Below are positions 41,416 through 50,792 of a DNA stretch of 50,792 nt, one piece after another; within the stretch, counting starts at the first letter, position 1; every line of letters begins with the position of its first letter. The notes under the pieces are model-generated. The model did no database searches, had not been told where the DNA came from, and saw nothing but the letters and a program-made list of their open reading frames with translations. Location: contig NZ_BMOY01000021.1 in the NCBI RefSeq assembly GCF_014647315.1, forward strand, positions 1 to 50,792, read 5' to 3'. The DNA comes from Paenalicyclobacillus cellulosilyticus. Lineage in GTDB: Bacteria; Bacillota; Bacilli; Alicyclobacillales; Alicyclobacillaceae. The translations under genes and the position numbers were made by a program.

Positions 41416-42378
41416 TCACGACGACATGTGCGCTTCCTGCGCCATGCGCGAAGACATGCTGGATGTGTCCTGCATCCCGTGCTTCGGCGCGCCCCCTGGC
41501 ACGTCGTTCAGCATCCCCGGCATATACTGTCCGCCGTCCGCCCACACGGTGTCGTTGAACAACCCGGGCGGGAATGACTTGTACGATGCCGTGCCCATGA
41601 TGCTCGGGCGTTTGAGCTGCGCGTAGCCCGCCTTGGTCAACGCCGGGGCGGTCTGCTTCACATGCGTCACCCAGTCGTTGAACTTGGTTTCATCCACCGC
41701 AACGACCCGGAACTCGTCATGCGCAAACCCTTCGCCCGTGAAGTTCGCCCCATGTCCGTAATACGTGCCCGGTTTGTCCGCCTGCAGCCACAGCCGCATC
41801 GCCATGCCGGGCATGGTGTACTCCTGGCCGCCGAGTTGCGGCACCCAGAATGAGTTCATCGGTGCGTCGGATGTCAGTTCGAATTGAACCGGCACGCCGG
41901 TGGGGATCTCGCAGTAGTTGACGGTCGCCACGCCCTGATCGGGATACAAGAACAACCACTTCCAGTCGAGCGAGACGACCTCCACCGTCAACGGCTTGAC
42001 GTTCGTCTCCGGCGGCTTCACCAGTGCGTACGTCGTCTTTACCGTGGCCGTGCCCAAGATGGCGACGACGACGATGGGAATTCCCCACCAGATGACCTCA
42101 AGGACCTTGTTTTCCGACCAACGCGGTTGATATGGCGCCTTGTTCCCTGGTTTGTCGCGGTAGCGCCAGACGATGTAAAACAAGAGTGCGAGCACAGGCA
42201 GGATGACCATCATGATGAGGACCGTCGACAGCAAAATGAGGTCCAATTCCTTTTTTCCCACCGGCCCGACCGGATTCAGCACCATGTACTGCGGGCTGCA
42301 ACCAGATAACAGCAGGGCTGCTGCCACCGCGATCACGCCGACACGAGTCACCCGGCGGCGCATCTCCCGCTGACCCAT
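41416..42378 (-). CDS. qoxA: Quinol oxidase subunit II
   Basis: 320 residues from an ATG after AGGGGGAGGAGAGG. A lipoprotein signal (AVAAALLLSGC, Cys27) is followed by two TM helices and a cupredoxin-like domain (VEVVSLDWKWLFLYPDQGVATVNY in part). The Cu(A) ligands are missing: the region that in cytochrome c oxidases reads CxxxC is GHGANFTGEGFAHDEF here, so the enzyme takes electrons from quinol. The His/Met-rich tail (GGAPKHGMQDTSSMSSRMAQ) is typical of some acidophile oxidases. First gene of qoxABCD-ctaA. Confidence 0.94.
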   Translation of the reverse strand: MGQREMRRRVTRVGVIAVAAALLLSGCSPQYMVLNPVGPVGKKELDLILLSTVLIMMVILPVLALLFYIVWRYRDKPGNKAPYQPRWSENKVLEVIWWGIPIVVVAILGTATVKTTYALVKPPETNVKPLTVEVVSLDWKWLFLYPDQGVATVNYCEIPTGVPVQFELTSDAPMNSFWVPQLGGQEYTMPGMAMRLWLQADKPGTYYGHGANFTGEGFAHDEFRVVAVDETKFNDWVTHVKQTAPALTKAGYAQLKRPSIMGTASYKSFPPGLFNDTVWADGGQYMPGMLNDVPGGAPKHGMQDTSSMSSRMAQEAHMSS

Positions 42379-42598
42379 CCTCTCCTCCCCCTTCCAAAGA
42401 AATGTGGACTCGATTTTGGACTTGACCTCGCGATGCACACCGCGCAACGCGATCGTAAAACGGGGTGCGCGATCCTCGAAATGGAGGAAAGGAGCATTTT
42501 CGACTCACATAGAGGAACTAGGCGGAACGGATGATGGGGAGTCAGAAGGGACTAGTCGGTGTCGCAATGAGCCTGGATGGCCCGCGCAAGGCCATCAT

Positions 42599-42652
42599 AA
42601 AAAAAGGAGGTCGCGACGCCTGGGGCGTTCGGACCTCCGTCTTTTGGTTTTT
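42599..42652. terminator. Bidirectional intrinsic terminator between tRNA-Arg and qoxA
   Basis: GGAGGTC (42606-42612) pairs with GACCTCC (42632-42638), with an inner ACGCC/GGCGT stem. There are seven T on the minus-strand side (A 42599-42605 on plus) and CTTTTGGTTTTT on the plus side. On the minus strand it ends the tRNA transcript before qoxA. Confidence 0.85.
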
Positions 42653-42681
42653 CTTCGCGTTTATGCTTCAGTTTTCAAGGC

Positions 42682-42759
42682 TGGTGCACCCGGCAGGACT
42701 CGAACCTGCGCTGACAAGGTTTAGGAAACCTTCGCTCTATCCGCCTGAGCTACGGGTGC
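42682..42759 (-). tRNA. tRNA-Arg (anticodon CCT)
   Basis: Minus-strand cloverleaf: acceptor GCACCCG/CGGGTGC, D-stem GCTC/GAGC, anticodon stem AAGGT/ACCTT with loop TTCCTAA (anticodon CCT, reads AGG), T-stem GCAGG/CCTGC with loop TTCGAGT, discriminator A and encoded CCA. It is 78 nt including CCA. Confidence 0.97.
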
Positions 42760-42819
42760 ATACGTTATCCTCTTGCCCGATTCGCCGTCCACCTGCGCAT
42801 CCGTCGGCACGCTGATTTC

Positions 42820-42849
42820 AGGATATCACATCCTTTGGCTTTGCGGCAA
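42820..42849 (-). promoter_or_regulatory. Possible promoter of tRNA-Arg
   Basis: On the minus strand TTGCCG (42849-42844), 18-bp spacer, TATCCT (42825-42820), about 60 nt before the mature tRNA 5' end. Confidence 0.4.
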
Positions 42850-42888
42850 TGGAACCCATCCCCGCTCCGCCATACACCGTCCGACGCT

Positions 42889-43728
42889 TCACTCGCGCAG
42901 ATACGGCGCGGTCCGTTCTAAAACCGTCTTGAGGAGTTGTGCCTCCTGTTCGTACATCCGCTTCACATCGGGATCGCGCGTTTCCAGCGCAAACGTTTCA
43001 AAGTCCGCCTGCAGTTTCTTCAACGTGGCCTCCAGCAGGGGCCTTGCCTTCACTTGCGGCGGTTTCACCGTATCATTGTACAAATCCACGTACACGTTGC
43101 CCTTGGCGTCCACCTGCGCCAAAAAAACATCCGCGAAGTCGCTCGCCCCCTGCTTGCGCAACTCACCCAACAACCACCCTGGGGAGTACCCTAATTCCTC
43201 GAGGTTTTGATCGATCACGTGGCCGTCGATGATCACGACGCGCGGATCGTGCTCTTCTTCTACCTGCAACCCGGTCAGCGCGGGCGTCAACGGCTGCTGG
43301 GATGTTTTCTTCATGACGCTGAGTTGTCCATCCGGTTCAAGGACGGCGAACTCCACATCGCTCAGCTTAAAAACGCCTTTTTCGCGCAGCAGCGACACCA
43401 GCTCGTTCGTGGTCAACCGCGCTTTACGCAGGTTTTGTTCAAGCACTTCCCCTTGTTGGATCACGGTGGTGGGCTGGCCAACCACCAGGTTGCGAAACGC
43501 CCCGGATTTCAATGCAGCAAACGAGGCGATGGCCGCCAACACGCCCCAGGTCACCAACGCGGCGATCCCGTTCGTCAAGGGCAGGCGGGTATCCATCGCG
43601 ACCACACCTGCGATGACCACCAACACGCCTGCGGCGAGCACCATGAACTTCTGGCCGATCACACGGCTCGCCAACAGCATCGCAGCAAAGATCAACACAC
43701 TCCGCAACACCACGTCGATGATATGCAC
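42889..43728 (-). CDS. 2Duf-like protein: DUF421 (YetF type) with C-terminal DUF1657-like segment
   Basis: 279 residues from a GTG seven bases after GGGGGA; an ATG at 43752 without SD is the alternative. Two or three TM helices (VVLRSVLIFAAMLLASRVIG, MVLAAGVLVVIAGVVAMD, ALVTWGVLAAIASFAAL) precede the YetF cytosolic domain (VVGQPTTVIQQGEVLEQNLRK, ELVSLLREKGVFKLSDVEFAVLEPDGQLSV in part). The last 60 residues (LEATLKKLQADFETFALETR ... LLKTVLERTAPYL) match the helical DUF1657 pattern seen in the neighbouring small protein. In Bacillus, 2Duf proteins lie in the spore inner membrane and raise wet-heat resistance. Here no spoVA genes accompany it. Confidence 0.85.
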   Translation of the reverse strand: MHIIDVVLRSVLIFAAMLLASRVIGQKFMVLAAGVLVVIAGVVAMDTRLPLTNGIAALVTWGVLAAIASFAALKSGAFRNLVVGQPTTVIQQGEVLEQNLRKARLTTNELVSLLREKGVFKLSDVEFAVLEPDGQLSVMKKTSQQPLTPALTGLQVEEEHDPRVVIIDGHVIDQNLEELGYSPGWLLGELRKQGASDFADVFLAQVDAKGNVYVDLYNDTVKPPQVKARPLLEATLKKLQADFETFALETRDPDVKRMYEQEAQLLKTVLERTAPYLRE

Positions 43729-43822
43729 GTACCATTCCCCCGTATGTGTCATTCCAGATGCCGCCGGAAGGCATGGGATTGCCGTCCGGCGGCCGCATGA
43801 CCACATGGAAGCCACGTCGTCC

Positions 43823-44029
43823 TCAAAACCCCTTGTACTGCGGTTCCTCTTGTTCCAACTGTTGAACACGCTGTTCAAGCGACTGCACAATGGCCTTGGT
43901 CTGGTTCGCGGCATCTGTGAACAACTGCTTCGCCTGCTGGTTTTGCGTCTGCAGCGCGAACTGTTCAAAATTCGCCTGCGCACTCTTCAGACCTGCCAGC
44001 GCTTGCTTGACCTGCGAAGCCACCGTCAT
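43823..44029 (-). CDS. DUF1657 domain protein
   Basis: 68 residues from an ATG after AAGAGGGGGAAG. All helical: MTVASQVKQALAGLKSAQAN, FEQFALQTQNQQAKQLFTDA, and the ending LEQRVQQLEQEEPQYKGF, where EEPQYK is diagnostic. Family members occur in spore-forming Firmicutes beside spoVA and DUF421 genes. It lies 94 nt upstream of the 2Duf gene on the same strand, so the two are likely one operon. Confidence 0.92.
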   Translation of the reverse strand: MTVASQVKQALAGLKSAQANFEQFALQTQNQQAKQLFTDAANQTKAIVQSLEQRVQQLEQEEPQYKGF

Positions 44030-44144
44030 ACATCTTCCCCCTCTTGGCATGATGAAGTGTGCTCCCACCGGAAGGTCCCGGTACGGCGCATGCTCCTCGC
44101 GCCGCCGGCACCTCACTAGATGAGGTCTCCATTTGCCCAAGGGG

Positions 44145-44585
44145 TTATGCTCGATTCCAGATGGTCCCAGGTTCCACGCGCAGGTCTTCCAACACGCAGC
44201 ACAGCACGTCTTGACGGGTTGACAGTTCACAGACGCGCAGCGAAATCCCGAACGGAGCGCATAGGGAGGGGAGATGAACGCGGAGGGATTGCTGGAACGC
44301 CTCAATCCCAGGCGGGCTGTCTTTGACCACCTCGCGGAGTTGCCGTTGCACCCACGCTGCCGGGATAGGCACCAGCTTGTGCGCACGAATGTCGAGGGAA
44401 ATCACGCCGTCTTGGCATGATGGCACTGCGACGAAGTCGATGTACCAAAACCACAGCTTGAGCTGGCCGTGAACGCCCACTGGCGTGATGGCGTGCACCC
44501 GGACAGGGGCATCCGGCGCGAGCGCGGCCAACCACGAATTCAAGTCGTCCGCCGTCACTTCGACGGACATGCGCGACAACCGCAC
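44145..44585 (-). CDS. Uncharacterised protein
   Basis: 146 residues from a GTG seven bases after AGGAGG (an ATG five codons later is possible). No TM segment and no motif I recognise. It is predicted alpha/beta with a strand-rich centre (VGVHGQLKLWFWYIDFVAVPSC, in part; GVISLDIRAHKLVPIPAAWV) and a C-terminal Cys-containing region (RQDVLCCVLEDLRVEPG). The central pattern 'SLDIRAHKLVPIPAAWVQRQL' recalls lipid-carrier-like proteins (DUF2993 group), but this is a weak impression. It follows the small membrane gene at 44602 by 16 nt and may be cotranscribed. Confidence 0.6.
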   Translation of the reverse strand: MRLSRMSVEVTADDLNSWLAALAPDAPVRVHAITPVGVHGQLKLWFWYIDFVAVPSCQDGVISLDIRAHKLVPIPAAWVQRQLREVVKDSPPGIEAFQQSLRVHLPSLCAPFGISLRVCELSTRQDVLCCVLEDLRVEPGTIWNRA

Positions 44586-44601
44586 CCCAATTCCTCCTTC
44601 T

Positions 44602-44910
44602 TCATTCGCGCGCCTCTGGATTCCGTTTCCTTTGCTGCAGATGGCGGAGCGACACCCAACCCATGAAGAGCAGGAACCCAAAACCGAGACCAAGCAGTCC
44701 CAGCGAGACGACGGTCGCCGGAATGCCCGGCGACATGCCGACCATCAGACCCATCAGCACCGCGGTCGCACTGATGAACATCGACCGGCCGAATGCCACC
44801 GGGTGCAGCGCCCGGCGCTGCAGCGCCACACATACCCCCGCGATGATCACAACCGCTGCGAACGCAGCCCAACGTAACAAGTTCGCCACGGTAAGCGTGG
44901 GCGCGTGCAT
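44602..44910 (-). CDS. Small three-helix membrane protein, unknown
   Basis: 102 residues from an ATG that overlaps the serS stop (GGAGG eight bases upstream; a GTG one codon earlier also fits). Three hydrophobic segments: LLRWAAFAAVVIIAGVCVAL, MFISATAVLMGLMVGMSPGI and VVSLGLLGLGFGFLLFMGWV, with a basic C-terminus (RHLQQRKRN). Translationally coupled to serS but no functional link is evident. Confidence 0.7.
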   Translation of the reverse strand: MHAPTLTVANLLRWAAFAAVVIIAGVCVALQRRALHPVAFGRSMFISATAVLMGLMVGMSPGIPATVVSLGLLGLGFGFLLFMGWVSLRHLQQRKRNPEARE

Positions 44911-46193
44911 CACGCGTCCCTCCGCCGAATGACATCGACGCCCATATACGGGACCAAAGCGTCCGGGATGCGCACCGATCCGTCCTCTTGCTGGTAGTTC
45001 TCCAAGATGGCCGCGACGGTACGCCCGATGGCGAGCCCGGAACCGTTGAGCGTGTGCAGGTATTCCGGCTTGGCGCCCTCTTCGCGCCGGAAACGCAGAT
45101 TGGCCCGCCGCGCCTGAAAATCTTCAAAGTTGGAACAGGAGCTGATCTCCCGGTACGTTTCCTGTGCCGGCAACCATACTTCAAGATCGTATTTCTTGGT
45201 CTCCTTAAACCCCAAATCCCCCGTGCAGATCTCCACCACCCGGTAAGGCAAATGCAAGGCTTCCAGGATGGCTGCGCACTCCTCGACCAAGCGTTCCAAC
45301 GCTTGATAGGATTCCTCGGGCGCCACCAGTTTCACCAACTCCACCTTTTGGAACTGGTGCAGGCGAATGAGTCCTCGCGTATCCTTCCCTGCCGATCCAG
45401 CCTCCGACCGGAAGCATGCGCTGTACCCGGCGAGCAACACCGGCAAGTCGGACGCCGCCAGGATCTCGTCCCGGTACAGGTTGGTCAATGGCACCTCGGC
45501 CGTCGGAATGAGGTAATAAGGGAGACCTTCGAGTTTGAACATCTCCTCACCGAATTTGGGCAAGTTGCCCGTACCGATGAGGCTCTCTTCATTCGCGATG
45601 AAAGCAGGAAACACCTCGGTGTAGCCGTGGCGTTCGATATGAAAGTCGAGCATGAACGACGCCAAGGCCCGTTCCAGTTTGGCGCCCAAACCTTTGTACG
45701 CGACGAACCGCGATCCGGTGATCTTCACCGCCCGCTCAAAATCGACGATGTCGAGCATCTGCGCGATCTCCCAGTGCGGACGCGGCGGAAACATGAACGC
45801 CGGCCGCTCTCCCCAGTGGCGGACCACGACGTTGTCCGCTTCGCTCTCGCCATCCGGCACGGATTCGTGGGGGATGTTGGGGATGCCGAGCAACAGCTCC
45901 TGCACCCGGGCTTCCAGTTGCCGCACTTCATCGTCGAGCACCTTGATCCGCTCCGAAACTTCGCGCATCTCGCGGATGTCATCGCTTGCGTCCAATCCTT
46001 GGCGCTTCTTCGTGGCGATGGCCTCCGACGTTTTGTTGCGCCGGCTTTTCAATTGTTCCGACTCTGTGAGCGCTTTGCGCCACGCGGCATCAGCCGCCAG
46101 CAGTTCGTCGATGAGTGCCGGGTCCGCATGTTTGCGGCGCAGACCTGTCCGAAATCGGTCTGGATCGTTGCGTATTGCGCGAATGTCAAGCAT
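44910..46193 (-). CDS. serS: Seryl-tRNA synthetase
   Basis: 427 residues from the ATG at 46193 (SD GGAGGATGTGGTGAT). An N-terminal coiled-coil arm ([14 protein letters not shown] to about residue 110, with [21 protein letters not shown]) is followed by a class II catalytic core: motif 2 [21 protein letters not shown] (in part) and motif 3 [36 protein letters not shown] is highly conserved in SerRS. It charges tRNA-Ser and tRNA-Sec-type. It is downstream of pdxT as in Bacillus, with its own promoter after the pdxT terminator. I saw no T-box in the short leader. Confidence 0.97.
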   Translation of the reverse strand: MLDIRAIRNDPDRFRTGLRRKHADPALIDELLAADAAWRKALTESEQLKSRRNKTSEAIATKKRQGLDASDDIREMREVSERIKVLDDEVRQLEARVQELLLGIPNIPHESVPDGESEADNVVVRHWGERPAFMFPPRPHWEIAQMLDIVDFERAVKITGSRFVAYKGLGAKLERALASFMLDFHIERHGYTEVFPAFIANEESLIGTGNLPKFGEEMFKLEGLPYYLIPTAEVPLTNLYRDEILAASDLPVLLAGYSACFRSEAGSAGKDTRGLIRLHQFQKVELVKLVAPEESYQALERLVEECAAILEALHLPYRVVEICTGDLGFKETKKYDLEVWLPAQETYREISSCSNFEDFQARRANLRFRREEGAKPEYLHTLNGSGLAIGRTVAAILENYQQEDGSVRIPDALVPYMGVDVIRRRDA

Positions 46194-46237
46194 ATCACCA
46201 CATCCTCCACGTAACCGCGCCTGTTCACATTGGTTCG

Positions 46238-46267
46238 AGCATACCAAACCGTGGCGCACCCTGACAA
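46238..46267 (-). promoter_or_regulatory. Probable promoter of serS
   Basis: On the minus strand TTGTCA (46267-46262), 18-bp spacer, TATGCT (46243-46238), about 45 nt before the serS start. The leader is too short for a T-box. Confidence 0.55.
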
Positions 46268-46299
46268 CAAAAAGGCACCCCAGGTACTCCAGGGTGCCT
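46266..46299 (-). terminator. Intrinsic terminator after pdxT
   Basis: On the minus strand AGGCACCC and GGGTGCCT form an 8-bp stem around a partly paired 11-nt loop, followed by TTTTTGTTG. It lies 33 nt past pdxT and separates it from serS. Confidence 0.85.
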
Positions 46300-46331
46300 G
46301 CTCTTCGCGGTGCCGGTGCCCGACGCCTTCT

Positions 46332-46904
46332 TTATCCAACCAAATCGAGGAAATACGCATGGATGCGATCGTCATCCGTCAGCTCGGGGTGGAACGACAG
46401 GGCGAGCAGGTGGCCCTCCTGCACCGCCACAATCCGATCCTGGTACGTAGCCAGCACCTCGACGTTCGGCCCGACCGAGACGATGTGCGGTGCACGGATA
46501 AACACTGCTGGGAACGGTCGCGATCCCAACACCGGAATATCCAGGTCCGCTTCAAAGCTCTCGCGCTGTCGTCCAAATGAATTGCGCGCCACCTCGACAT
46601 CCATCACCGCGACATGCGGTTCCTCTCCACCGGAAATCCGCTTGGCGAGGATGATCATCCCCGCGCACGTCCCGAGCATAGGCATCCCATGCTGAGCCAG
46701 GTCGCGAATGGGCTCCAACAGGTCATACTCCCGCATCAACCGACCGATGGACGTACTTTCCCCGCCGGGGATGATGAGCCCGTCCAACCCGGCGAGGTGC
46801 TGCCGGCGCTTGACCAACACCGAGGACACACCGAGCCGCGCCAACGCCTTTTGGTGTTCCACGAATGCACCCTGCAATGCGATCACGCCGATGTTCATGG
46901 ACAT
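46332..46904 (-). CDS. pdxT: Pyridoxal 5'-phosphate synthase glutaminase subunit
   Basis: 190 residues. Class I glutamine amidotransferase that supplies ammonia to PdxS. The catalytic triad is visible: Cys in MLGTCAGMI near residue 80, and His/Glu in LSFHPELTDD near 170. The PdxT-specific LIIPGGESTSIGRLMREY and ARNSFGRQRESFEADL are present. It starts 9 nt after pdxS with a modest SD (AAGCCGAGG) and ends at an intrinsic terminator. Confidence 0.97.
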   Translation of the reverse strand: MSMNIGVIALQGAFVEHQKALARLGVSSVLVKRRQHLAGLDGLIIPGGESTSIGRLMREYDLLEPIRDLAQHGMPMLGTCAGMIILAKRISGGEEPHVAVMDVEVARNSFGRQRESFEADLDIPVLGSRPFPAVFIRAPHIVSVGPNVEVLATYQDRIVAVQEGHLLALSFHPELTDDDRIHAYFLDLVG

Positions 46905-46913
46905 CGCCTCGGC

Positions 46914-47798
46914 TTACCAGCCGCGCACCGCCAGGCGCTCTTCCTCGCGCAAGGTGTTGAGGTCGATGCCTTTCATGGGCGTGCCCAGATTTTTCGACAA
47001 CTCGGCCAGCAGTTCGTAGTCCTGATAGTGCGTTGTGGCCTGTACAATCGCCCGGGCGTATTTTTCCGGGTTCTCCGACTTGAAGATACCCGAGCCGACG
47101 AACACGCCATCGGCACCCAAGAGCATCATGAGGGCCGCATCGGCCGGCGTCGCGATGCCGCCCGCCGCAAAGTTCACGACCGGCAACCGCCCCGTTCGAT
47201 GCACCTCGAGCAACAGTTCATACGGCGCACCCAGGTTTTTCGCCTCGGTCATCAGCTCGTCTTCCGACATGTTCTGCACCTTGCGGATCTGAGCCTGCAT
47301 GGTGCGCATGTGGCGCACCGCTTCGATGATATTGCCGGTGCCCGCCTCTCCTTTTGTTCGGATCATCGCCGCACCCTCGCCGATTCGGCGCAGGGCTTCA
47401 CCGAGATCGCGCGCGCCGCAGACAAACGGCACCGTGAACTCCTTCTTGTTGATGTGGAACTTGTCGTCAGCCGGCGTCAACACTTCGCTTTCATCGATAT
47501 AGTCGACGCCAATGGCTTCCAGAATACGCGCTTCGACGATATGACCAATCCGGCACTTCGCCATGACCGGGATGGATACGGCTTTCATGATCTCCTCGAT
47601 GAGGCTGGGATCCGCCATCCGAGCCACGCCGCCCGCAGCGCGGATATCGGACGGAACGCGCTCCAGCGCCATGACTGCGCATGCACCCGCTGCCTCTGCA
47701 ATCTTTGCCTGTTCCGGTGTGACGACGTCCATGATGACGCCGCCCTTCTGCATCTGCGCCATTCCGCGCTTGACCATCTCCGTACCTGTCTTTGCCAT
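46914..47798 (-). CDS. pdxS: Pyridoxal 5'-phosphate synthase lyase subunit
   Basis: 294 residues from an ATG after GGGAGGCGGGTG. A (beta/alpha)8 barrel that makes PLP from ribose 5-phosphate, glyceraldehyde 3-phosphate and ammonia. [20 protein letters not shown] gives the first Schiff-base region; [20 protein letters not shown] carries the second active-site Lys; [14 protein letters not shown] (here [13 protein letters not shown]) is the phosphate site. Length is identical to the Bacillus enzyme. It forms an operon with pdxT. Confidence 0.98.
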   Translation of the reverse strand: MAKTGTEMVKRGMAQMQKGGVIMDVVTPEQAKIAEAAGACAVMALERVPSDIRAAGGVARMADPSLIEEIMKAVSIPVMAKCRIGHIVEARILEAIGVDYIDESEVLTPADDKFHINKKEFTVPFVCGARDLGEALRRIGEGAAMIRTKGEAGTGNIIEAVRHMRTMQAQIRKVQNMSEDELMTEAKNLGAPYELLLEVHRTGRLPVVNFAAGGIATPADAALMMLLGADGVFVGSGIFKSENPEKYARAIVQATTHYQDYELLAELSKNLGTPMKGIDLNTLREEERLAVRGW

Positions 47799-47886
47799 AC
47801 GACACCCGCCTCCCGCAGATATTGCCGACATGCCGACGACCCCCGGGTGGCACCGGGGGCGTGCGCAACATCCCATGCATGCTGCT

Positions 47887-48012
47887 CTAATCCTGACGGT
47901 TCCTCCACTGCCGCAGAAATGCCCGCATCATGAAGAAACCGCCGGTGAGAAACAGGATGACCAAGATGCTGTTCAGAATGATGGACCCAATCAACCACCA
48001 CGGGAGGGTCAT
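47887..48012 (-). CDS. 41-residue single-pass membrane peptide
   Basis: Read directly on the minus strand: ATG at 48012, stop TAG at 47889-47887. The sequence is [20 protein letters not shown] followed by [20 protein letters not shown] and a final Asp: one TM helix and a basic tail. The SD is AGGGTGATG and a TATACT (-10-like) lies at 48036-48031. It occupies the slot held by dacA in Bacillus between guaB and pdxS. No family recognised; small membrane peptides of this kind often modulate a larger membrane protein. Confidence 0.6.
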   Translation of the reverse strand: MTLPWWLIGSIILNSILVILFLTGGFFMMRAFLRQWRNRQD

Positions 48013-48063
48013 GTCATCACCCTGCGCTCCAGTATATCATATCCTCTCGGCGGCCGAATTTCT

Positions 48064-50599
<2,536 letters not shown>

Positions 50600-50603
50600 A
50601 ATA

Positions 50604-50677
50604 TGTCCCGTATCCCCGGCCTCACTCCAACCGCGCCTTGCGGCGCGAGTCGTTCGGCCGGGGATACGGGACATTTT
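50604..50677 (+). terminator. Large inverted repeat / terminator after yaaC
   Basis: TGTCCCGTATCCCCGGCC (50604-50621) is perfectly complementary to 50656-50673, an 18-bp stem. The 34-nt interior has a second hairpin (CGCGCC-ttgc-GGCGCG). The repeat is followed by TTTTGT on the plus strand. It can act as the yaaC terminator, and the nested structure is larger than needed for that. Confidence 0.7.
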
Positions 50678-50750
50678 GTATGTGTAGGTGTGTAGGTGCG
50701 CAGGTGAGCTGCCACCCGGTTCGTGAGCGTCAAATAGCGCACACCTGGCG

Positions 50751-50792
50751 TCAGTCCGTCTTCTGCGAGATGATCCCCTCCAGAATCCAGTC
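50751..50792 (-). CDS. Possible 3' end of a gene entering from the right
   Basis: Minus-strand frame DWILEGIISQKTD followed by TGA at the window edge. Only 13 codons are visible, so neither the family nor its reality can be judged. Between this and the inverted repeat (50678-50750) lies a GT-rich stretch with short GTAGGTG repeats. Confidence 0.3.
   Translation of the reverse strand, partial: DWILEGIISQKTD

Noticed and set aside
44110-44126. Hairpin ACCTCA-ctaga-TGAGGT as a terminator for the gene at 44145
   Set aside because: Only 6 bp of stem and no T-run on either strand.

Overview
The window looks like chromosomal DNA of a high-GC, endospore-forming, aerobic Firmicute, most likely close to Alicyclobacillaceae or Kyrpidia. 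The evidence is a gerA-type spore germination operon, a 2Duf/DUF1657 spore-membrane pair, a Bacillus-type RuBisCO-like methionine-salvage enzyme (MtnW), a four-subunit quinol oxidase with CtaA and CtaB, and the order yaaC-guaB-pdxS-pdxT-serS. That order is found near the replication origin in Bacillus, so the right end is probably origin-proximal. Strong SD sequences, frequent GTG/TTG starts and sigma-A-like promoters fit a Firmicute. The genus is an inference.

Left part (1-18.1 kb). A truncated UPF0182 membrane protein is followed by the methionine-salvage operon mtnW-mtnX-mtnB on the minus strand. Its dioxygenase partner mtnD lies alone 6.5 kb away on the plus strand with its own promoter. 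Between them are an Rpn-type nuclease, galE, a lone HicB-like gene bracketed by a 34-bp direct repeat, a metallophosphoesterase, and a MacB-like ABC exporter with ATPase and permease fused in one chain. After mtnD come an RlmI-like RNA methyltransferase and an overlapping MoxR-DUF58-DUF4129 operon.

Middle part (18.1-31.1 kb). This holds a duplicated-DUF2249 protein with ctaB (heme O synthase), a fatty-acid desaturase, a glutamyl-Q tRNA synthetase, a Uma2 nuclease and an SMP-30 lactonase. A five-gene germinant-receptor operon follows (A, C, a small D-like subunit, and two tandem B subunits), then a secreted thermonuclease and a MntA-HepT toxin-antitoxin pair.

Respiratory block (31.1-42.4 kb, all minus strand). 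The order of transcription is qoxABCD, ctaA, then a Crp/Fnr regulator, a polytopic NnrS/heme-copper-like protein, a DUF2249 protein, a second such polytopic protein, a DUF59 protein, a copper nitrite reductase (NirK) with a complete ligand set, and a solitary Dam-type methyltransferase. Adjacent coding regions in the regulator-to-NirK part overlap or nearly abut. This looks like a nitrite/NO-handling module with two poorly described membrane proteins, and it is the most interesting system in the window.

Right part (42.6-50.8 kb). A tRNA-Arg(CCT) gene, a 2Duf protein with a separate DUF1657 protein, two small unknown genes, serS, pdxT, pdxS, a 41-residue membrane peptide where Bacillus has dacA, guaB (with a possible attenuator in its leader) and the divergent yaaC, ending in a large inverted repeat. 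No rRNA gene, insertion sequence or CRISPR array was seen.
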